Positions 44,219 through 53,711 of a stretch of DNA of 64,000 bases are shown here, piece by piece; position 1 is the first letter of the stretch; each line of letters begins with the position of its first letter. Below the pieces are notes generated by a model that saw only the letters and a program-made list of their open reading frames with translations, ran no database searches and was not told the origin of the DNA. Both the position numbers and the translations under genes were made by a program. The stretch is from positions 62,001 through 126,000 of the forward strand of contig SVEG01000005.1 in assembly GCA_015057505.1 (NCBI GenBank), read 5' to 3'. Source of the stretch: Lachnospiraceae bacterium (lineage in GTDB: Bacteria; Bacillota; Clostridia; Lachnospirales; Lachnospiraceae).

Positions 44219-45343
44219 TTAATCTTCTATAAATCTTACGCAGCCCCAAATCTTCCTGTAATTATACTTGGAATACTTAATCCCGGTCTTTACATTGCTT
44301 GCGTGAACAACCTGACCGTCACCGATATATATTCCGATATGCTCTATCTGCTTATCACCATACACAATCATATCGCCCGGCAAAAGCTCAGCAACACTGA
44401 TTTTTTTACCGGCGTTATACTGTGTGGTTGCAGTTCTGGGCGTCGTAATTCCGAAATGCGCCATAATAAGCTTTACAAAGCCTGAACAGTCCGTACCCTT
44501 GGTAAGACTGTTACCACCGTACACATAGGGGTTACCTACAAACTGCTTTGCATATGCAACAACCTGCTCCCTGATGTCCGAAATCTCTTTACCATATCTA
44601 ATCTCATCCATCGTAAGTGCTTCTGCAAGCTTGTACTCCTGCTCCGTATATTTTGCGTAAATATATCCGGTTGAGTTATTATGAGTTATCTTAAGCCATT
44701 CGCCAAGATCTTCAAGCACTTTTACAGCCGTATTTCTTCTGAGCACTCTCATGACACCCGAAGAAGTGGACGCACTTTTTCTCATATTAAGTCCAGACAC
44801 ATTTACCGTCGCAATCGACGCCAATTCTTTCACGGCTCTCTCAATGGCTAAATTACCTGTCAAAAGATAATTACCGCTTACGTACCCTTCCACATCCCCC
44901 GACTTAATCTTAAACCAGCCGTTCGTCTCTTCAAGCACTTCACATGCACCGCCTGCCGGAATCCTGCCTATAACTTTACCGTTACCGGGACTTACTCTCA
45001 CGTTAAGCGACGTGTTAACATTTGCTATACCAAGATTCTTATAATTCTCATTGATAAACTTGAGCGCCTGTGCATTAGTTGCCACAGCCTCCACAGTCGG
45101 TATGCTTCTCTCTGTGAGGCTTGCACTTGCCGCATTTTCTACGCTCTGCTGTTCCTCCAAATACTCCGTAAGAGCAACCGAGACTCCTGCCACAGGTATA
45201 CTATATGTATAAGTCTCAGCCTTTGCCGTAAGAGTATTTGCACCAAACAGAATTGCACCTGCCGCAATGAAAGTTGCCGCACCTTTTACAGTGTTTCTTG
45301 TAACAAAAGACTTTTTGTTTTCCCTAATTTTCTTGATTGTCAT
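44219..45343 (-). CDS. Secreted SH3b-NlpC/P60 peptidoglycan hydrolase
   Basis: The protein (about 374 residues) starts MTIKKIRENKKSFVTRNTVK with a long signal peptide ending near LTAKAE. It has two SH3b domains (about 105-180 and 185-255, with LNVRVSPGNGKVIGRI and LNMRKSASTSSGV) and a C-terminal NlpC/P60 domain. The catalytic Cys is in GTDCSGFVKL, the His in IEHIGIYIG and the third residue in VVHASN. Such enzymes cut gamma-D-Glu-diamino acid bonds in stem peptides. The ATG at 45343 has AGGAG 8 bases upstream. A promoter lies upstream and a terminator downstream. Confidence 0.93.
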   Translation of the reverse strand: MTIKKIRENKKSFVTRNTVKGAATFIAAGAILFGANTLTAKAETYTYSIPVAGVSVALTEYLEEQQSVENAASASLTERSIPTVEAVATNAQALKFINENYKNLGIANVNTSLNVRVSPGNGKVIGRIPAGGACEVLEETNGWFKIKSGDVEGYVSGNYLLTGNLAIERAVKELASIATVNVSGLNMRKSASTSSGVMRVLRRNTAVKVLEDLGEWLKITHNNSTGYIYAKYTEQEYKLAEALTMDEIRYGKEISDIREQVVAYAKQFVGNPYVYGGNSLTKGTDCSGFVKLIMAHFGITTPRTATTQYNAGKKISVAELLPGDMIVYGDKQIEHIGIYIGDGQVVHASNVKTGIKYSKYNYRKIWGCVRFIED

Positions 45344-45408
45344 AATCTCACTCCTAACTTTTTTACCGCTGTCAAAAAGCCTTCCGCCTTGCGACAACAG
45401 TTGCCAAA

Positions 45409-45438
45409 ATTATAACAATCCAAAGTTTTCAAGGTCAA
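45409..45438 (-). promoter_or_regulatory. Promoter of the NlpC/P60 gene
   Basis: TTGACC (45433-45438) and TATAAT (45409-45414) on the minus strand with an 18-base spacer, about 66 bases before the ATG. Confidence 0.7.
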
Positions 45439-45452
45439 TGTTATAAATTACT

Positions 45453-45475
45453 AATGCGCCCCACAGGAGCGCATT
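45453..45475 (-). terminator. Hairpin at the end of the infB operon
   Basis: AATGCGC pairs with GCGCATT around an 8-9 base loop, 16 bases after the ribF stop. There is only a weak T-rich tail on the minus strand, so termination may be partial. Confidence 0.6.
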
Positions 45476-45490
45476 TTAGTTAAAATATGG

Positions 45491-46099
45491 TTATTGTTCT
45501 TTTTCAACGTAAGGATACTTATAACCGAGAATTGCCGCAAGATCCGCATAATTATGCTCGCTTAAAAGTTCCTTCGCATATGTTGTGCTTATATCAATAT
45601 TGTGATATTTTTCCATATCAAAAACACGATATTCGTAGCCGTATTTTTCCTGCAACTTACTAAGAAGCACCTTGTCGCCGAGTCTATTTTTACCAAAACG
45701 GAAATTTTCTCCGGTAACAATCACTTTCGCATTAAGCCTGTCAATCAAAATATCTTTTATAAAATCTTCCGGCATTACATCCGCGAATTCCTTTGTAAAT
45801 TCTATTTCAATAAGAAGTTCTATTCCAAGTTCTTCTAAAAACTTAAGTCGATAAGCATTCTCAAGAAATCTCTTCTTTTTCTTAATTGCACGTCCGCCAC
45901 TGTTCTCCTGCTCCTTGTCTTCCAATGAAACAGACGCATTCTTAAAGGTAAATACCGTAGGCACAAGCCCCTGTTTCTTACACGATGCCACCTCACGAAG
46001 AAGCTTGCGGTGTCCCTTGTGAACAGCTTCGAATTTACCGATTGTCACAGCCGTAGGACGCATAGACTTTATTTGCTTAAAATCATTAATTATTCTCAT
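45491..46099 (-). CDS. ribF: FAD synthetase-like protein lacking the riboflavin kinase domain
   Basis: The 202-residue protein has the nucleotidyltransferase motif TIGKFEAVHKGHRKLL and ends with the STTYAKELL segment of RibF adenylyltransferase domains. The C-terminal riboflavin kinase domain of usual RibF (about 310 residues) is missing, and no second half is seen nearby. A Lys-rich stretch (AIKKKKRFLENAYR) is unusual. It should make FAD from FMN, or may have another nucleotidyl substrate. It is the last gene after truB, the normal place of ribF. Confidence 0.85.
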   Translation of the reverse strand: MRIINDFKQIKSMRPTAVTIGKFEAVHKGHRKLLREVASCKKQGLVPTVFTFKNASVSLEDKEQENSGGRAIKKKKRFLENAYRLKFLEELGIELLIEIEFTKEFADVMPEDFIKDILIDRLNAKVIVTGENFRFGKNRLGDKVLLSKLQEKYGYEYRVFDMEKYHNIDISTTYAKELLSEHNYADLAAILGYKYPYVEKEQ

Positions 46100-46116
46100 A
46101 AAATCAAACCTTTCGG

Positions 46117-47022
46117 TTAGCCTACCCCATAAAACATCTTATCGGGAAAAAACATTCTTTTTTGTGAACGAAAACTGAATATTCCGATAAACACACCGGC
46201 ACTGTCATAAACAAGAAGCTGTTCATCCTTAGGAAGTGAACTACCCTCAAGTGTGTCCTTTGCCACAAAAGGATTGCCGTTGTGTACCGCCCTGTCTCCA
46301 TCCTTTGTCGTATGACAGGTTTTAAGCCCCGGGAACATTTTATCAGGCAAAATAATCTGCTCTGCCACTCTGTCTTCATCACTAAGCGTCTGAAGTTCTG
46401 CCAAAGTAAGACTTGTGTCTATTGTGAATATTCCGACCTTGGTTCTTACAAGCGAGGTCATGCACGCACCGCATCCAAGCTTGACGCCAATATCATGACA
46501 AAGTGTCCTAATGTATGTTCCCTTGGAACATTCAACTGTTATTGTAACATTCGGTAAATTGATATTCTCAATGATTATACCGTGAATAACAACCTCTCTC
46601 GGTTCACGCTCCACTTCCTTGCCTTCTCTGGCAAGCTCGTAAAGCTTCTTACCCTCCTGTTTAATTGCAGAATACATCGGAGGAATCTGACTGTACTTAC
46701 CGACGAAAGAATTAATTACAGATACAACTTCCTCTTCCGTCGCAGTAACCTCACTGCCACCGATAACCGTACCGCTTATATCCTGCGTGTCGGTAACTTT
46801 ACCGAGCACAAATTCCGCACGATAGATTTTATCGGTATCCGTAAGCATATCACTTAGTCTTGTACCGTTACCAAGGCATACAGGAAGAACTCCTGTCGCA
46901 TCCGGATCAAGCGTTCCCGTGTGTCCAATCTTCTTTTGTTTTAAAATTCCGCGAAGCTTCGCAATCACGTCATGTGATGTAAAGCCCTTTTCTTTATAAA
47001 CATTAATAATTCCGTTGTACAC
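46117..47022 (-). CDS. truB: tRNA pseudouridine-55 synthase TruB
   Basis: The 301-residue enzyme has [18 protein letters not shown], the catalytic motif [18 protein letters not shown] (Asp in TLDPDA), and [17 protein letters not shown]. It makes pseudouridine 55 in tRNA. The start is GTG at 47022, with GAAGGAA upstream. It lies between nrnA and ribF. Confidence 0.95.
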   Translation of the reverse strand: MYNGIINVYKEKGFTSHDVIAKLRGILKQKKIGHTGTLDPDATGVLPVCLGNGTRLSDMLTDTDKIYRAEFVLGKVTDTQDISGTVIGGSEVTATEEEVVSVINSFVGKYSQIPPMYSAIKQEGKKLYELAREGKEVEREPREVVIHGIIIENINLPNVTITVECSKGTYIRTLCHDIGVKLGCGACMTSLVRTKVGIFTIDTSLTLAELQTLSDEDRVAEQIILPDKMFPGLKTCHTTKDGDRAVHNGNPFVAKDTLEGSSLPKDEQLLVYDSAGVFIGIFSFRSQKRMFFPDKMFYGVG

Positions 47023-47027
47023 TGCGT

Positions 47028-47996
47028 TTATTCCTTCACTGTCATCTGATTTGCAATCTCACCCGAAAGACTGTTTATTATATCATGCACCCTGCCGTTC
47101 ATAGTACAACCGGCCGCTCTTACATGTCCGCCACCGCTAAATCTCTGCGCAATCTTGCTGACATCAATATATTTGTTAGAGCGAAGACTTACCTTATACT
47201 GCTGCATATCAAGCTCATATAAGAATATTGCAACCTCCACACCTTCCGTAATAAGAAGCTGGTTTACAATGCCATCCAAATCCGCGGACGTAACACCGTA
47301 AAACTCCATATCCTTTTTACTTATCGCCGTAAAAATACATTTACCGTCATAGAACATTACACTTTCAAGCAATGCTCTTCCGAGTATCTGGTTCTGCAGA
47401 TATGTTTTCTGATAAAAGCTGTCGTTGATTATATCCGTAAAAGGTATTCCCTTGGTTATAAGCATTCCGGCCGCATTAAGAGTATTCTTCGTGGTATTGG
47501 AGTATTTGAGAACACCTGAATCATGAATGATTCCCGTATACAATGCCACTGCCGTATCATATCCGATACATTCTTCTTTAAAAATATCACACAAAATCTC
47601 GCAGGCTGCCGCCGCATCGGGACGCACCCAGTTTTCCTTCGCAAACTTTGTATTGCTTATATGGTGGTCAATATTAAGACTATTCTTGGCCCTATCAAGC
47701 AAAATCGCCGCAAAACCAAGTCGTTCCTTATCACCGCAATCAATTGATATAAACAAATCCGGGCTTACATCCGCCGGTACTTCGTGCATAATCACACTGT
47801 CCGCATCCTTGATGTAGAAAAACTTGCTGCTTATCTCTTCGAGATAAACCTTCACATCAACGGTAGGATAATTATCTTTGATATAGTGGTAAAGTGCCAT
47901 ACAGGAACCGATGCAATCGCCGTCCGGTCGTATATGTCCGGCGATTGCAACTAAATTTACATTCTCAACGAAAGCATCCAAATTCCAATTATTCAT
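47028..47996 (-). CDS. nrnA: DHH-family oligoribonuclease/pAp phosphatase NrnA
   Basis: The 322-residue protein has AGHIRPDGDCIGSCMAL, SIDCGD, NIDHHISNTKFA (the DHH motif) and the C-terminal SGGGHVRAAG of DHHA1. It degrades nano-RNA and may dephosphorylate pAp, with manganese. It overlaps rbfA by 8 bases and precedes truB by 5. Confidence 0.95.
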   Translation of the reverse strand: MNNWNLDAFVENVNLVAIAGHIRPDGDCIGSCMALYHYIKDNYPTVDVKVYLEEISSKFFYIKDADSVIMHEVPADVSPDLFISIDCGDKERLGFAAILLDRAKNSLNIDHHISNTKFAKENWVRPDAAAACEILCDIFKEECIGYDTAVALYTGIIHDSGVLKYSNTTKNTLNAAGMLITKGIPFTDIINDSFYQKTYLQNQILGRALLESVMFYDGKCIFTAISKKDMEFYGVTSADLDGIVNQLLITEGVEVAIFLYELDMQQYKVSLRSNKYIDVSKIAQRFSGGGHVRAAGCTMNGRVHDIINSLSGEIANQMTVKE

Positions 47997-48411
47997 CTAT
48001 CTCATCGTCTCCATCTTCTGTCGGCCATACAGGCACATTGTCAGGCTCGTCGCGTTCAATGTCACGATTAACCTCATCAATTAATCTTGACATATTAACG
48101 CCGTATTCAATAGACTGGTCCAAAACAAACGTAATCTCGGGTGTATTACGGAGATTGATTGCCTTTGCAAGCTTTGTTCTGATAAAACCTTCTGCACTTT
48201 TAAGCCCTTTTACAGTATTCTTCTGTGCTTCTTCATCACCGAGTACACTGATATATGCTTTACAATGCTTCAAATCAGGGGCCACTTCAACGGCAACTAC
48301 CGAAGTAAGCGGACTGATTCTCGGATCTTTTATCTCTCCGCGAATGATATTACCCAGTTCTTTCTGAACTTCACCATTAATTCTGGTATTCTTTATACTG
48401 TTTTTTCTCAT
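47989..48411 (-). CDS. rbfA: Ribosome-binding factor A
   Basis: The 140-residue KH-like protein starts [20 protein letters not shown] and contains [17 protein letters not shown] and the loop with [16 protein letters not shown]. It acts in 30S maturation. Its ATG overlaps the infB stop (ATGA), and its acidic tail overlaps nrnA. Confidence 0.95.
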   Translation of the reverse strand: MRKNSIKNTRINGEVQKELGNIIRGEIKDPRISPLTSVVAVEVAPDLKHCKAYISVLGDEEAQKNTVKGLKSAEGFIRTKLAKAINLRNTPEITFVLDQSIEYGVNMSRLIDEVNRDIERDEPDNVPVWPTEDGDDEIDE

Positions 48412-51299
48412 CTCGGAACCTCTTCCATAATATACGCTTCAATCTGGTCGCCTTCCTTGAGATCGTTAAACTTCTCAAATACAAGACCACACTCAAAGCC
48501 TGTTCTGACTTCCTTAACATCATCCTTAAGATGCTTCATGGATGCAATAAGTCCGTCGAAAATTAACTCGCCTTCTCTTGTAACTCTTGCCTTGCAGCCT
48601 CTTGTAAGCTTACCGTCAAGCACATAAGAACCGGCGATAACACCGATGCCTGAAGCCTTGAAGGTTGCTCTTACTTCTGCATGACCGATAACCTTTTCTA
48701 CATAAATCGGCTCAAGCATACCCTTCATGGCCGCTTCAACGTCTTCAATTGCCTGGTAAATTACACGATACAATCTGATATCAACATTCTCTCTCTCTGA
48801 TGTTGCCTTAGCAATATTATCGGGACGAACATTGAAACCAATAATGATTGCATTGGATGCAGATGCAAGAATAACGTCTGACTCATTGATTGCACCAACA
48901 CCGCCGTGAATAACCTTAACAACAACTTCTTCGTTAGAAAGCTTCATAAGACTCTGCTTGATTGCCTCAACAGAACCCTGAACGTCAGCCTTAACAATAA
49001 TGTTAAGTTCTTTAACGTTACCTGCCTGAATCTGACTGAATAGACCATCAAGTGACAACTTAGCCTTAGTCTCCTCAATAAGCTTCTCCTTGCCCTGTGT
49101 AATAAATGTCTCGGCAAAGCTTCTTGCTTCCTTCTCTGTATCAGTGATAACGAAAATATCACCTGCATTCGGAACATCGTTAAGACCGAGAATCTCTACA
49201 GGTGTAGAAGGTCCTGCTTCCTTAACTCTGCGTCCCTTATCATCAATCATCGCACGGATCTTACCGTGGCAAGGTCCTACAGCGATTAAATCACCTACTC
49301 TTAAAGTACCCTTCTGAACAAGAACTGTTGCAACGGCACCCTTACCCTTATCAAGCTGAGCCTCAATAACAAGACCACGTGCTTTACGCTTAGGATTAGC
49401 CTTTAATTCCTTAAGTTCTGCCGTAAGGAGAATCATCTCAAGAAGGTTCTCGATACCCTCTCTTGTATGCGCGGATACAGGTACAAATACCGTGCTTCCG
49501 CCCCAATCCTCGGCAACGAGCTCATGCTCAATTAATTCCTGTTTTACACGGTCAACATTAGCACTTGGCTTATCGATCTTGTTGATTGCAACAATAATTT
49601 CAACACCTGCTGCACGCGCATGGTTGATAGCTTCTACTGTCTGGGGCATTACACCGTCATCGGCCGCAACTACAAGAATTGCGATATCTGTTGACTTCGC
49701 ACCACGCATACGCATAGCCGTAAATGCCTCATGACCGGGTGTATCAAGGAAAGTAATCTTCTGTCCGTTGATTTCAACCATGTAAGCACCGATATGCTGT
49801 GTGATACCGCCTGCCTCTCTTGATATAACGTTGGTTGAACGGATTGCATCAAGGAGTGATGTCTTACCATGGTCAACGTGACCCATTACACATACTACCG
49901 GAGGTCTTGCAACCATAGTTGCCTCATCCTCTTCGTCCTCCTTAAGCAATTCCTCGATTACATCTACAATTTCTTCTTTTTCACAAATAATCTCATACTC
50001 AAGGGCAATCTCTTCTGCTGTCTCAAAATCAATCTCCTGATTAATTGTAACCATTTTGCCCTTCATAAATAACTGCTTAACCAAAACAGAGGGCTGCATT
50101 TTCATTTTTTCTGCAAGTTCTTTGATTGTCATCTTCTCAGGAAGAACGATAACCTTAATCTCATCTTCTTCCTTCTTCTCCTGTACAGGCTTCTGTGCAG
50201 GCTTCTTAACGGGCTTAAGCTTATCAAGCTTACCTTCGGGACGAAGTGTATCTCTGTCAGCCTTCTCCGGGCGCTTCTCAAGACGCTTTTCCGAACGTGC
50301 CTCCGGCTTTCTCTCAAGTGCGGGCTCTAATTTAATATCAACTTTCTTGTCTCTGTTAAAGTCGCCTCTCTGACCGCGATCACCACGGTTATCCTGTCTG
50401 CGGTCTCCGCCACGATTACCGCCATCTTTATCGAATCTGTTGCCACCGTCTTTGTCAAATCTGTTACCGCCATCAGGTCTGTCATTTCTCTGAGGTCTGT
50501 TGCCGTCAAATCTGCCGCCTTCAGGTCTGTCGCTTCTCTGTGGTCTGTTACCATCAAATCTGTTGCCTTCAGGTCTGTCACTTCTCTGCGGTCTGTTACC
50601 GTCAGGTCTTGCTCCTTCAGGTCTTGCAGGTCTGTTGCCATCAGGTCTTGCTCCTTCAGGTCTTGCAGGTCTGTTGCCGTCAGGTCTTGCTCCTTCGGGT
50701 CTTACAGGACGCGCTCCCTCAGGTCTTACAGGACGTACTCCGTCAGGTCTTGCTCCTTCAGGTCTCACGGGACGTGCTCCTTCAGTTCTTACTCCCTCAG
50801 GTCTCACAGGACGTGCTCCATCAGCTCTTGCTCCTTCAGGTCTTACAGGACGCTGTCCATCAGGTCTTGCTCCCTCAGGTCTTACAGGACGCTGTCCGTC
50901 AGGACGTGCGGGACGTGCTCCGTCTGGACGTGCAGGACGCTGTCCGTCAGGTCTCTGCGGTCTTGCCATACGATTAGGCTGTGAACTGTTCTGAGGATTA
51001 AAAACAACACTCAGCTTTTTCTTAGGTGCTGCTTCCGTCTTCGGTGCTTCTGCCCTTACCTCATCTGCCTTAGGTGCTTCTGCTTTAGGCGCCGCCTTAG
51101 GTGCTTCCTTCTTAGCAACACCCAAATGAGCCTTTACCTTATCAATCGCATCATCTTCAATACTTGATGCCGAAACAAACTTCTTATCGTTATTTTTAAT
51201 GTTTAATTCATCTAACGCCTTAATAATGTCTTTACTTTCAAAATTATGGCCTTCGTTCTTCAGCGTTTCCGCCAATTCACTAATCTTCATTTTCGCCAT
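48408..51299 (-). CDS. infB: Translation initiation factor IF-2 with a long Arg/Pro/Gly-rich linker
   Basis: The protein (about 963 residues) has an IF2_N domain (1-55), a linker (about 56-380), a second IF2_N segment ([21 protein letters not shown]), the GTPase domain with [16 protein letters not shown] (about 475) and DTPGHEAF, and the C-terminal domains that bind initiator tRNA. The linker (about 111-330) is made of repeated RPEGARPDG-like units and then [11 protein letters not shown] and GNRFDKDGG units. The ATG at 51299 is chosen because GGAGGTAG lies 8 bases upstream; an earlier start lies within ylxQ and lacks a site. It overlaps ylxQ by 20 bases and rbfA by 4. Confidence 0.96.
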   Translation of the reverse strand: MAKMKISELAETLKNEGHNFESKDIIKALDELNIKNNDKKFVSASSIEDDAIDKVKAHLGVAKKEAPKAAPKAEAPKADEVRAEAPKTEAAPKKKLSVVFNPQNSSQPNRMARPQRPDGQRPARPDGARPARPDGQRPVRPEGARPDGQRPVRPEGARADGARPVRPEGVRTEGARPVRPEGARPDGVRPVRPEGARPVRPEGARPDGNRPARPEGARPDGNRPARPEGARPDGNRPQRSDRPEGNRFDGNRPQRSDRPEGGRFDGNRPQRNDRPDGGNRFDKDGGNRFDKDGGNRGGDRRQDNRGDRGQRGDFNRDKKVDIKLEPALERKPEARSEKRLEKRPEKADRDTLRPEGKLDKLKPVKKPAQKPVQEKKEEDEIKVIVLPEKMTIKELAEKMKMQPSVLVKQLFMKGKMVTINQEIDFETAEEIALEYEIICEKEEIVDVIEELLKEDEEDEATMVARPPVVCVMGHVDHGKTSLLDAIRSTNVISREAGGITQHIGAYMVEINGQKITFLDTPGHEAFTAMRMRGAKSTDIAILVVAADDGVMPQTVEAINHARAAGVEIIVAINKIDKPSANVDRVKQELIEHELVAEDWGGSTVFVPVSAHTREGIENLLEMILLTAELKELKANPKRKARGLVIEAQLDKGKGAVATVLVQKGTLRVGDLIAVGPCHGKIRAMIDDKGRRVKEAGPSTPVEILGLNDVPNAGDIFVITDTEKEARSFAETFITQGKEKLIEETKAKLSLDGLFSQIQAGNVKELNIIVKADVQGSVEAIKQSLMKLSNEEVVVKVIHGGVGAINESDVILASASNAIIIGFNVRPDNIAKATSERENVDIRLYRVIYQAIEDVEAAMKGMLEPIYVEKVIGHAEVRATFKASGIGVIAGSYVLDGKLTRGCKARVTREGELIFDGLIASMKHLKDDVKEVRTGFECGLVFEKFNDLKEGDQIEAYIMEEVPR
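50310..50969 (-). repeat. infB: Coding tandem repeats in the infB linker
   Basis: Degenerate repeats of about 24-30 bases encode RPEGARPDG-like units, then 42-48-base units encode [12 protein letters not shown]. Copies near 50580-50700 are almost identical, implying recent duplication or slippage. All repeats keep the frame. Confidence 0.85.
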
Positions 51300-51621
51300 A
51301 CTTACTACCTCCGTTATTTTCATCCAATTGCTTCATGATAGCATTCTTAAATCCTTCGTCCAGAACCGAAACCATCGCTCTCATCTCACGACCAATTCCG
51401 TGTCCAAGTTCAAACTTGTCACTTATTATATACATAGGCACCTTATAGTAAGTACACATATTACGAAACTTTTTCTTCGTATTATCCGATGCATCCATCG
51501 CTACCAATACAAGATACGCTTTCTTTTCTTTAATGGACTTTTCGACCGAAAATTCGCCACTTGCAATCTTACCGGCCTTCATCGCAATACTAAGAAGTGA
51601 CATAACCTTATTTTGTGCCAA
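51280..51621 (-). CDS. ylxQ: YlxQ/L7Ae-family RNA-binding protein
   Basis: The 113-residue protein contains the L7Ae fold with [37 protein letters not shown]. It is the ribosomal L7Ae-like protein of the nusA-infB operon. The start is TTG at 51621, 10 bases from GAGGAG, or ATG at 51603. The C-terminal tail overlaps infB. Confidence 0.9.
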   Translation of the reverse strand: MAQNKVMSLLSIAMKAGKIASGEFSVEKSIKEKKAYLVLVAMDASDNTKKKFRNMCTYYKVPMYIISDKFELGHGIGREMRAMVSVLDEGFKNAIMKQLDENNGGSKYGENED

Positions 51622-51889
51622 GATTAATCAACTCCTCTTCCAATTGCTTATAAATCTCCTCAGGCACAGCCGCCTTCAGTGAACGTTCAAGTCCTTTATT
51701 TTTAACAGCTTTCTTAAAGCAATCTAAAGAAGGGCAAATGTACGCTCCTCTTCCGTTCTTCTTACCTGTTGCATCTATAGAGATTTCCCCTTCATTAGTC
51801 TTAATGACACGGATAAGTTCCTTCTTATTCTTCATCTCTCCGCATCCGTTACACTGTCTCTGAGGAATCTTTTTAACAGTTGCTGCCAT
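51608..51889 (-). CDS. ylxR: YlxR/DUF448 family protein
   Basis: The 93-residue protein has the YlxR motif PQRQCNGCGEMKNKKELIRV and GRGAYICPSLDCFKKAVKN. YlxR proteins are RNA-binding or nucleoid-associated, with proposed roles in RNase P or transcription. AGGAAG precedes the ATG. It lies between nusA and ylxQ. Confidence 0.93.
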   Translation of the reverse strand: MAATVKKIPQRQCNGCGEMKNKKELIRVIKTNEGEISIDATGKKNGRGAYICPSLDCFKKAVKNKGLERSLKAAVPEEIYKQLEEELINLGTK

Positions 51890-51907
51890 TATATCACTTC
51901 CTAAAAA

Positions 51908-53059
51908 TTATTCGTTGTCCTCGTCTGCATACTCAACATCATCATATTCATCATACTCGTCATATTCGTCATCATACTCATAGTAATCTGAACCGCCCTC
52001 AAACAACTCTCTCAGTTCTTCCATCTCTCTTGCCTTACTCTCGCTCTTGATATCAATCTTGAAGCCTGTAAGACGTGCTGCAAGTCTTGCATTCTGACCT
52101 TCTTTACCGATTGCAAGTGACAACTGGTAATCCGGAACAACAACGATTGCTGTCTTGTCTTCATCATCAGCAATAACTGAAATAACCTTTGCAGGGCTAA
52201 GTGCGTTTTCAATAAGAATAGCAGGATTCTCGTTCCAATTGATGATATCAATCTTCTCACCGCGAAGTTCATCAACGATTGAGTTAACACGTGCACCATT
52301 AACACCTACACATGCGCCAACCGGATCAACATCCGCATTCTTTGACCATACTGCCATCTTGGTTCTTGAGCCTGCTTCTCTGGCAATGCTCTTAATCTCA
52401 ACTGTACCATCCTGAATCTCTGTAACCTCTGCTTCAAACAATCTCTTAACGAGCTCCGGATGTGTTCTTGAAACCATGATACGCGGTCCCTTGGTTGTAT
52501 CCTTAACCTCTAAAATATAAAGCTTGATTCTCTCTGTAGGCTGGAAAACTTCACCCTTAACCTGCTCTGTTTCCATAAGCATTGCATCAACCTTACCAAG
52601 ATTAATGCTTACATTCTTACCAACATAACGCTGAACAACACCTGTAACAATGTCCTTCTCCTTCTCGTAGTACTGACTGAAAAGAATCTTACGTTCCTCT
52701 TCACGAATCTTCTGAAGGATTACGTTCTTAGCATTCTGTGTTGCGATACGTCCGAATTCTTTGGACTTAATCTCTTCGTTAACAATATCACCAATTTCAT
52801 ATTTAACATCCTTAAGTTTTGCATTGGCAAGGCTAATCTCCGTAACCTCATCCTCAACCTCTTCTACAACAGTCTTCTCAGCAAAAACCTTGAAGTCTCC
52901 TGTCTTTCTGTCTATTGTAACACGTACGTTATCTGCCTTTCCGAAATGATTCTTGCAGGCTGTAATAAGCGAGTTCTCGATTGCCTCAAACAATACCTCC
53001 TTGCTTATGTCTTTTTCCTTTTCGAGCAAATTCAATGCTTCGATTAATTCCTTGTTCAT
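51908..53059 (-). CDS. nusA: Transcription elongation factor NusA
   Basis: The 383-residue protein has the N-terminal RNA polymerase-binding domain (MNKELIEALNLLEKEKDIS), an S1 domain (about 135-200) and two KH domains (about 200-345, including VGACVGVNGARVNSIVDELRGEKIDII). The C-terminal AR2 repeats of longer NusA proteins are absent. It ends in a Tyr/Asp/Glu-rich tail. AAGGAGG precedes the ATG. Confidence 0.95.
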   Translation of the reverse strand: MNKELIEALNLLEKEKDISKEVLFEAIENSLITACKNHFGKADNVRVTIDRKTGDFKVFAEKTVVEEVEDEVTEISLANAKLKDVKYEIGDIVNEEIKSKEFGRIATQNAKNVILQKIREEERKILFSQYYEKEKDIVTGVVQRYVGKNVSINLGKVDAMLMETEQVKGEVFQPTERIKLYILEVKDTTKGPRIMVSRTHPELVKRLFEAEVTEIQDGTVEIKSIAREAGSRTKMAVWSKNADVDPVGACVGVNGARVNSIVDELRGEKIDIINWNENPAILIENALSPAKVISVIADDEDKTAIVVVPDYQLSLAIGKEGQNARLAARLTGFKIDIKSESKAREMEELRELFEGGSDYYEYDDEYDEYDEYDDVEYADEDNE

Positions 53060-53085
53060 TTTTGTTATATCCTCCTTATCCTGAA

Positions 53086-53550
53086 TTAAAAATCAAACGC
53101 TAATCTTATTAATGCTATATCGCTGCGGTTAAACACTATTTCTCGTCCGTCTTCCTCCACGGTAACGGTATCCGCATCAAATGCCTTTAAAACTCCGTCA
53201 AAGTCCTTTCTCTTCTCAAAAGGCTTAAAAAGCTTAATCTCTACTTCCTTCTCAAGATTCCTCTGAAAATCCTTATCCTTCTTAAGCGGTCTTGTAAGAC
53301 CCGGTGAGCTTACCTCAAGTATATATGCATCCTCGATAAAATCCTTCGCATCAAGAATATCACTGAGTGCCCTGCTTACTACCTCACAGTCATCAATTGT
53401 GATTCCGCCCTGCTTATCAATATAAATTCGAAGGTACCAGTTACTTCCTTCCTTAACATACTCAACATCCACAAGTTCAAAGCTGTTCGCATCAACTATG
53501 GGCTGTACAAGCTGCTCCGTCTTAATTTCATAATCTTCTCTCTTTGCCAT
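53086..53550 (-). CDS. rimP: Ribosome maturation factor RimP
   Basis: The protein (about 154 residues) starts MAKREDYEIKTEQLVQPIV and has GITIDDCEVVSRALSDILD and the ILEVSSPGLTRPLKKDKDF motif of RimP. It functions in 30S assembly. The ATG at 53550 has AGGTGG 6 bases upstream; an earlier start would translate a leader hairpin. It is the first gene of the nusA-infB operon, with a promoter at 53637-53665. Confidence 0.95.
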   Translation of the reverse strand: MAKREDYEIKTEQLVQPIVDANSFELVDVEYVKEGSNWYLRIYIDKQGGITIDDCEVVSRALSDILDAKDFIEDAYILEVSSPGLTRPLKKDKDFQRNLEKEVEIKLFKPFEKRKDFDGVLKAFDADTVTVEEDGREIVFNRSDIALIRLAFDF

Positions 53551-53585
53551 GTTATTCCACCTGCCTTCCTGCTTATGCAAAACGA

Positions 53586-53609
53586 AAGAGTGGACGTCAG
53601 TCCACTCTT
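53586..53609 (-). promoter_or_regulatory. Leader hairpin in the rimP-infB transcript
   Basis: AGAGTGGAC pairs perfectly with GTCCACTCT around a 4-base loop, about 25 bases downstream of the promoter -10 and 35 before the rimP ATG. It may be a 5' stabilising stem or a terminator for read-through from the CHASE2 gene. Confidence 0.7.
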
Positions 53610-53636
53610 CTATCATCCTATATATCATTCTCAGAT

Positions 53637-53665
53637 ATTATAACACCTTATTTTTATGATTGCAA
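53637..53665 (-). promoter_or_regulatory. rimP-nusA-infB operon promoter
   Basis: TTGCAA (53660-53665) and TATAAT (53637-53642) on the minus strand with a 17-base spacer, about 87 bases before the rimP ATG. Confidence 0.78.
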
Positions 53666-53711
53666 GTAAAATTTTACAAAATACACGGAAAATATCAAAA
53701 GTTGAGAAGAA

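Noticed and set aside
50500-50994. Long open frames on the plus strand opposite the infB repeats
   Set aside because: Repetitive codons on the coding strand leave antisense frames open; there are no start signals.
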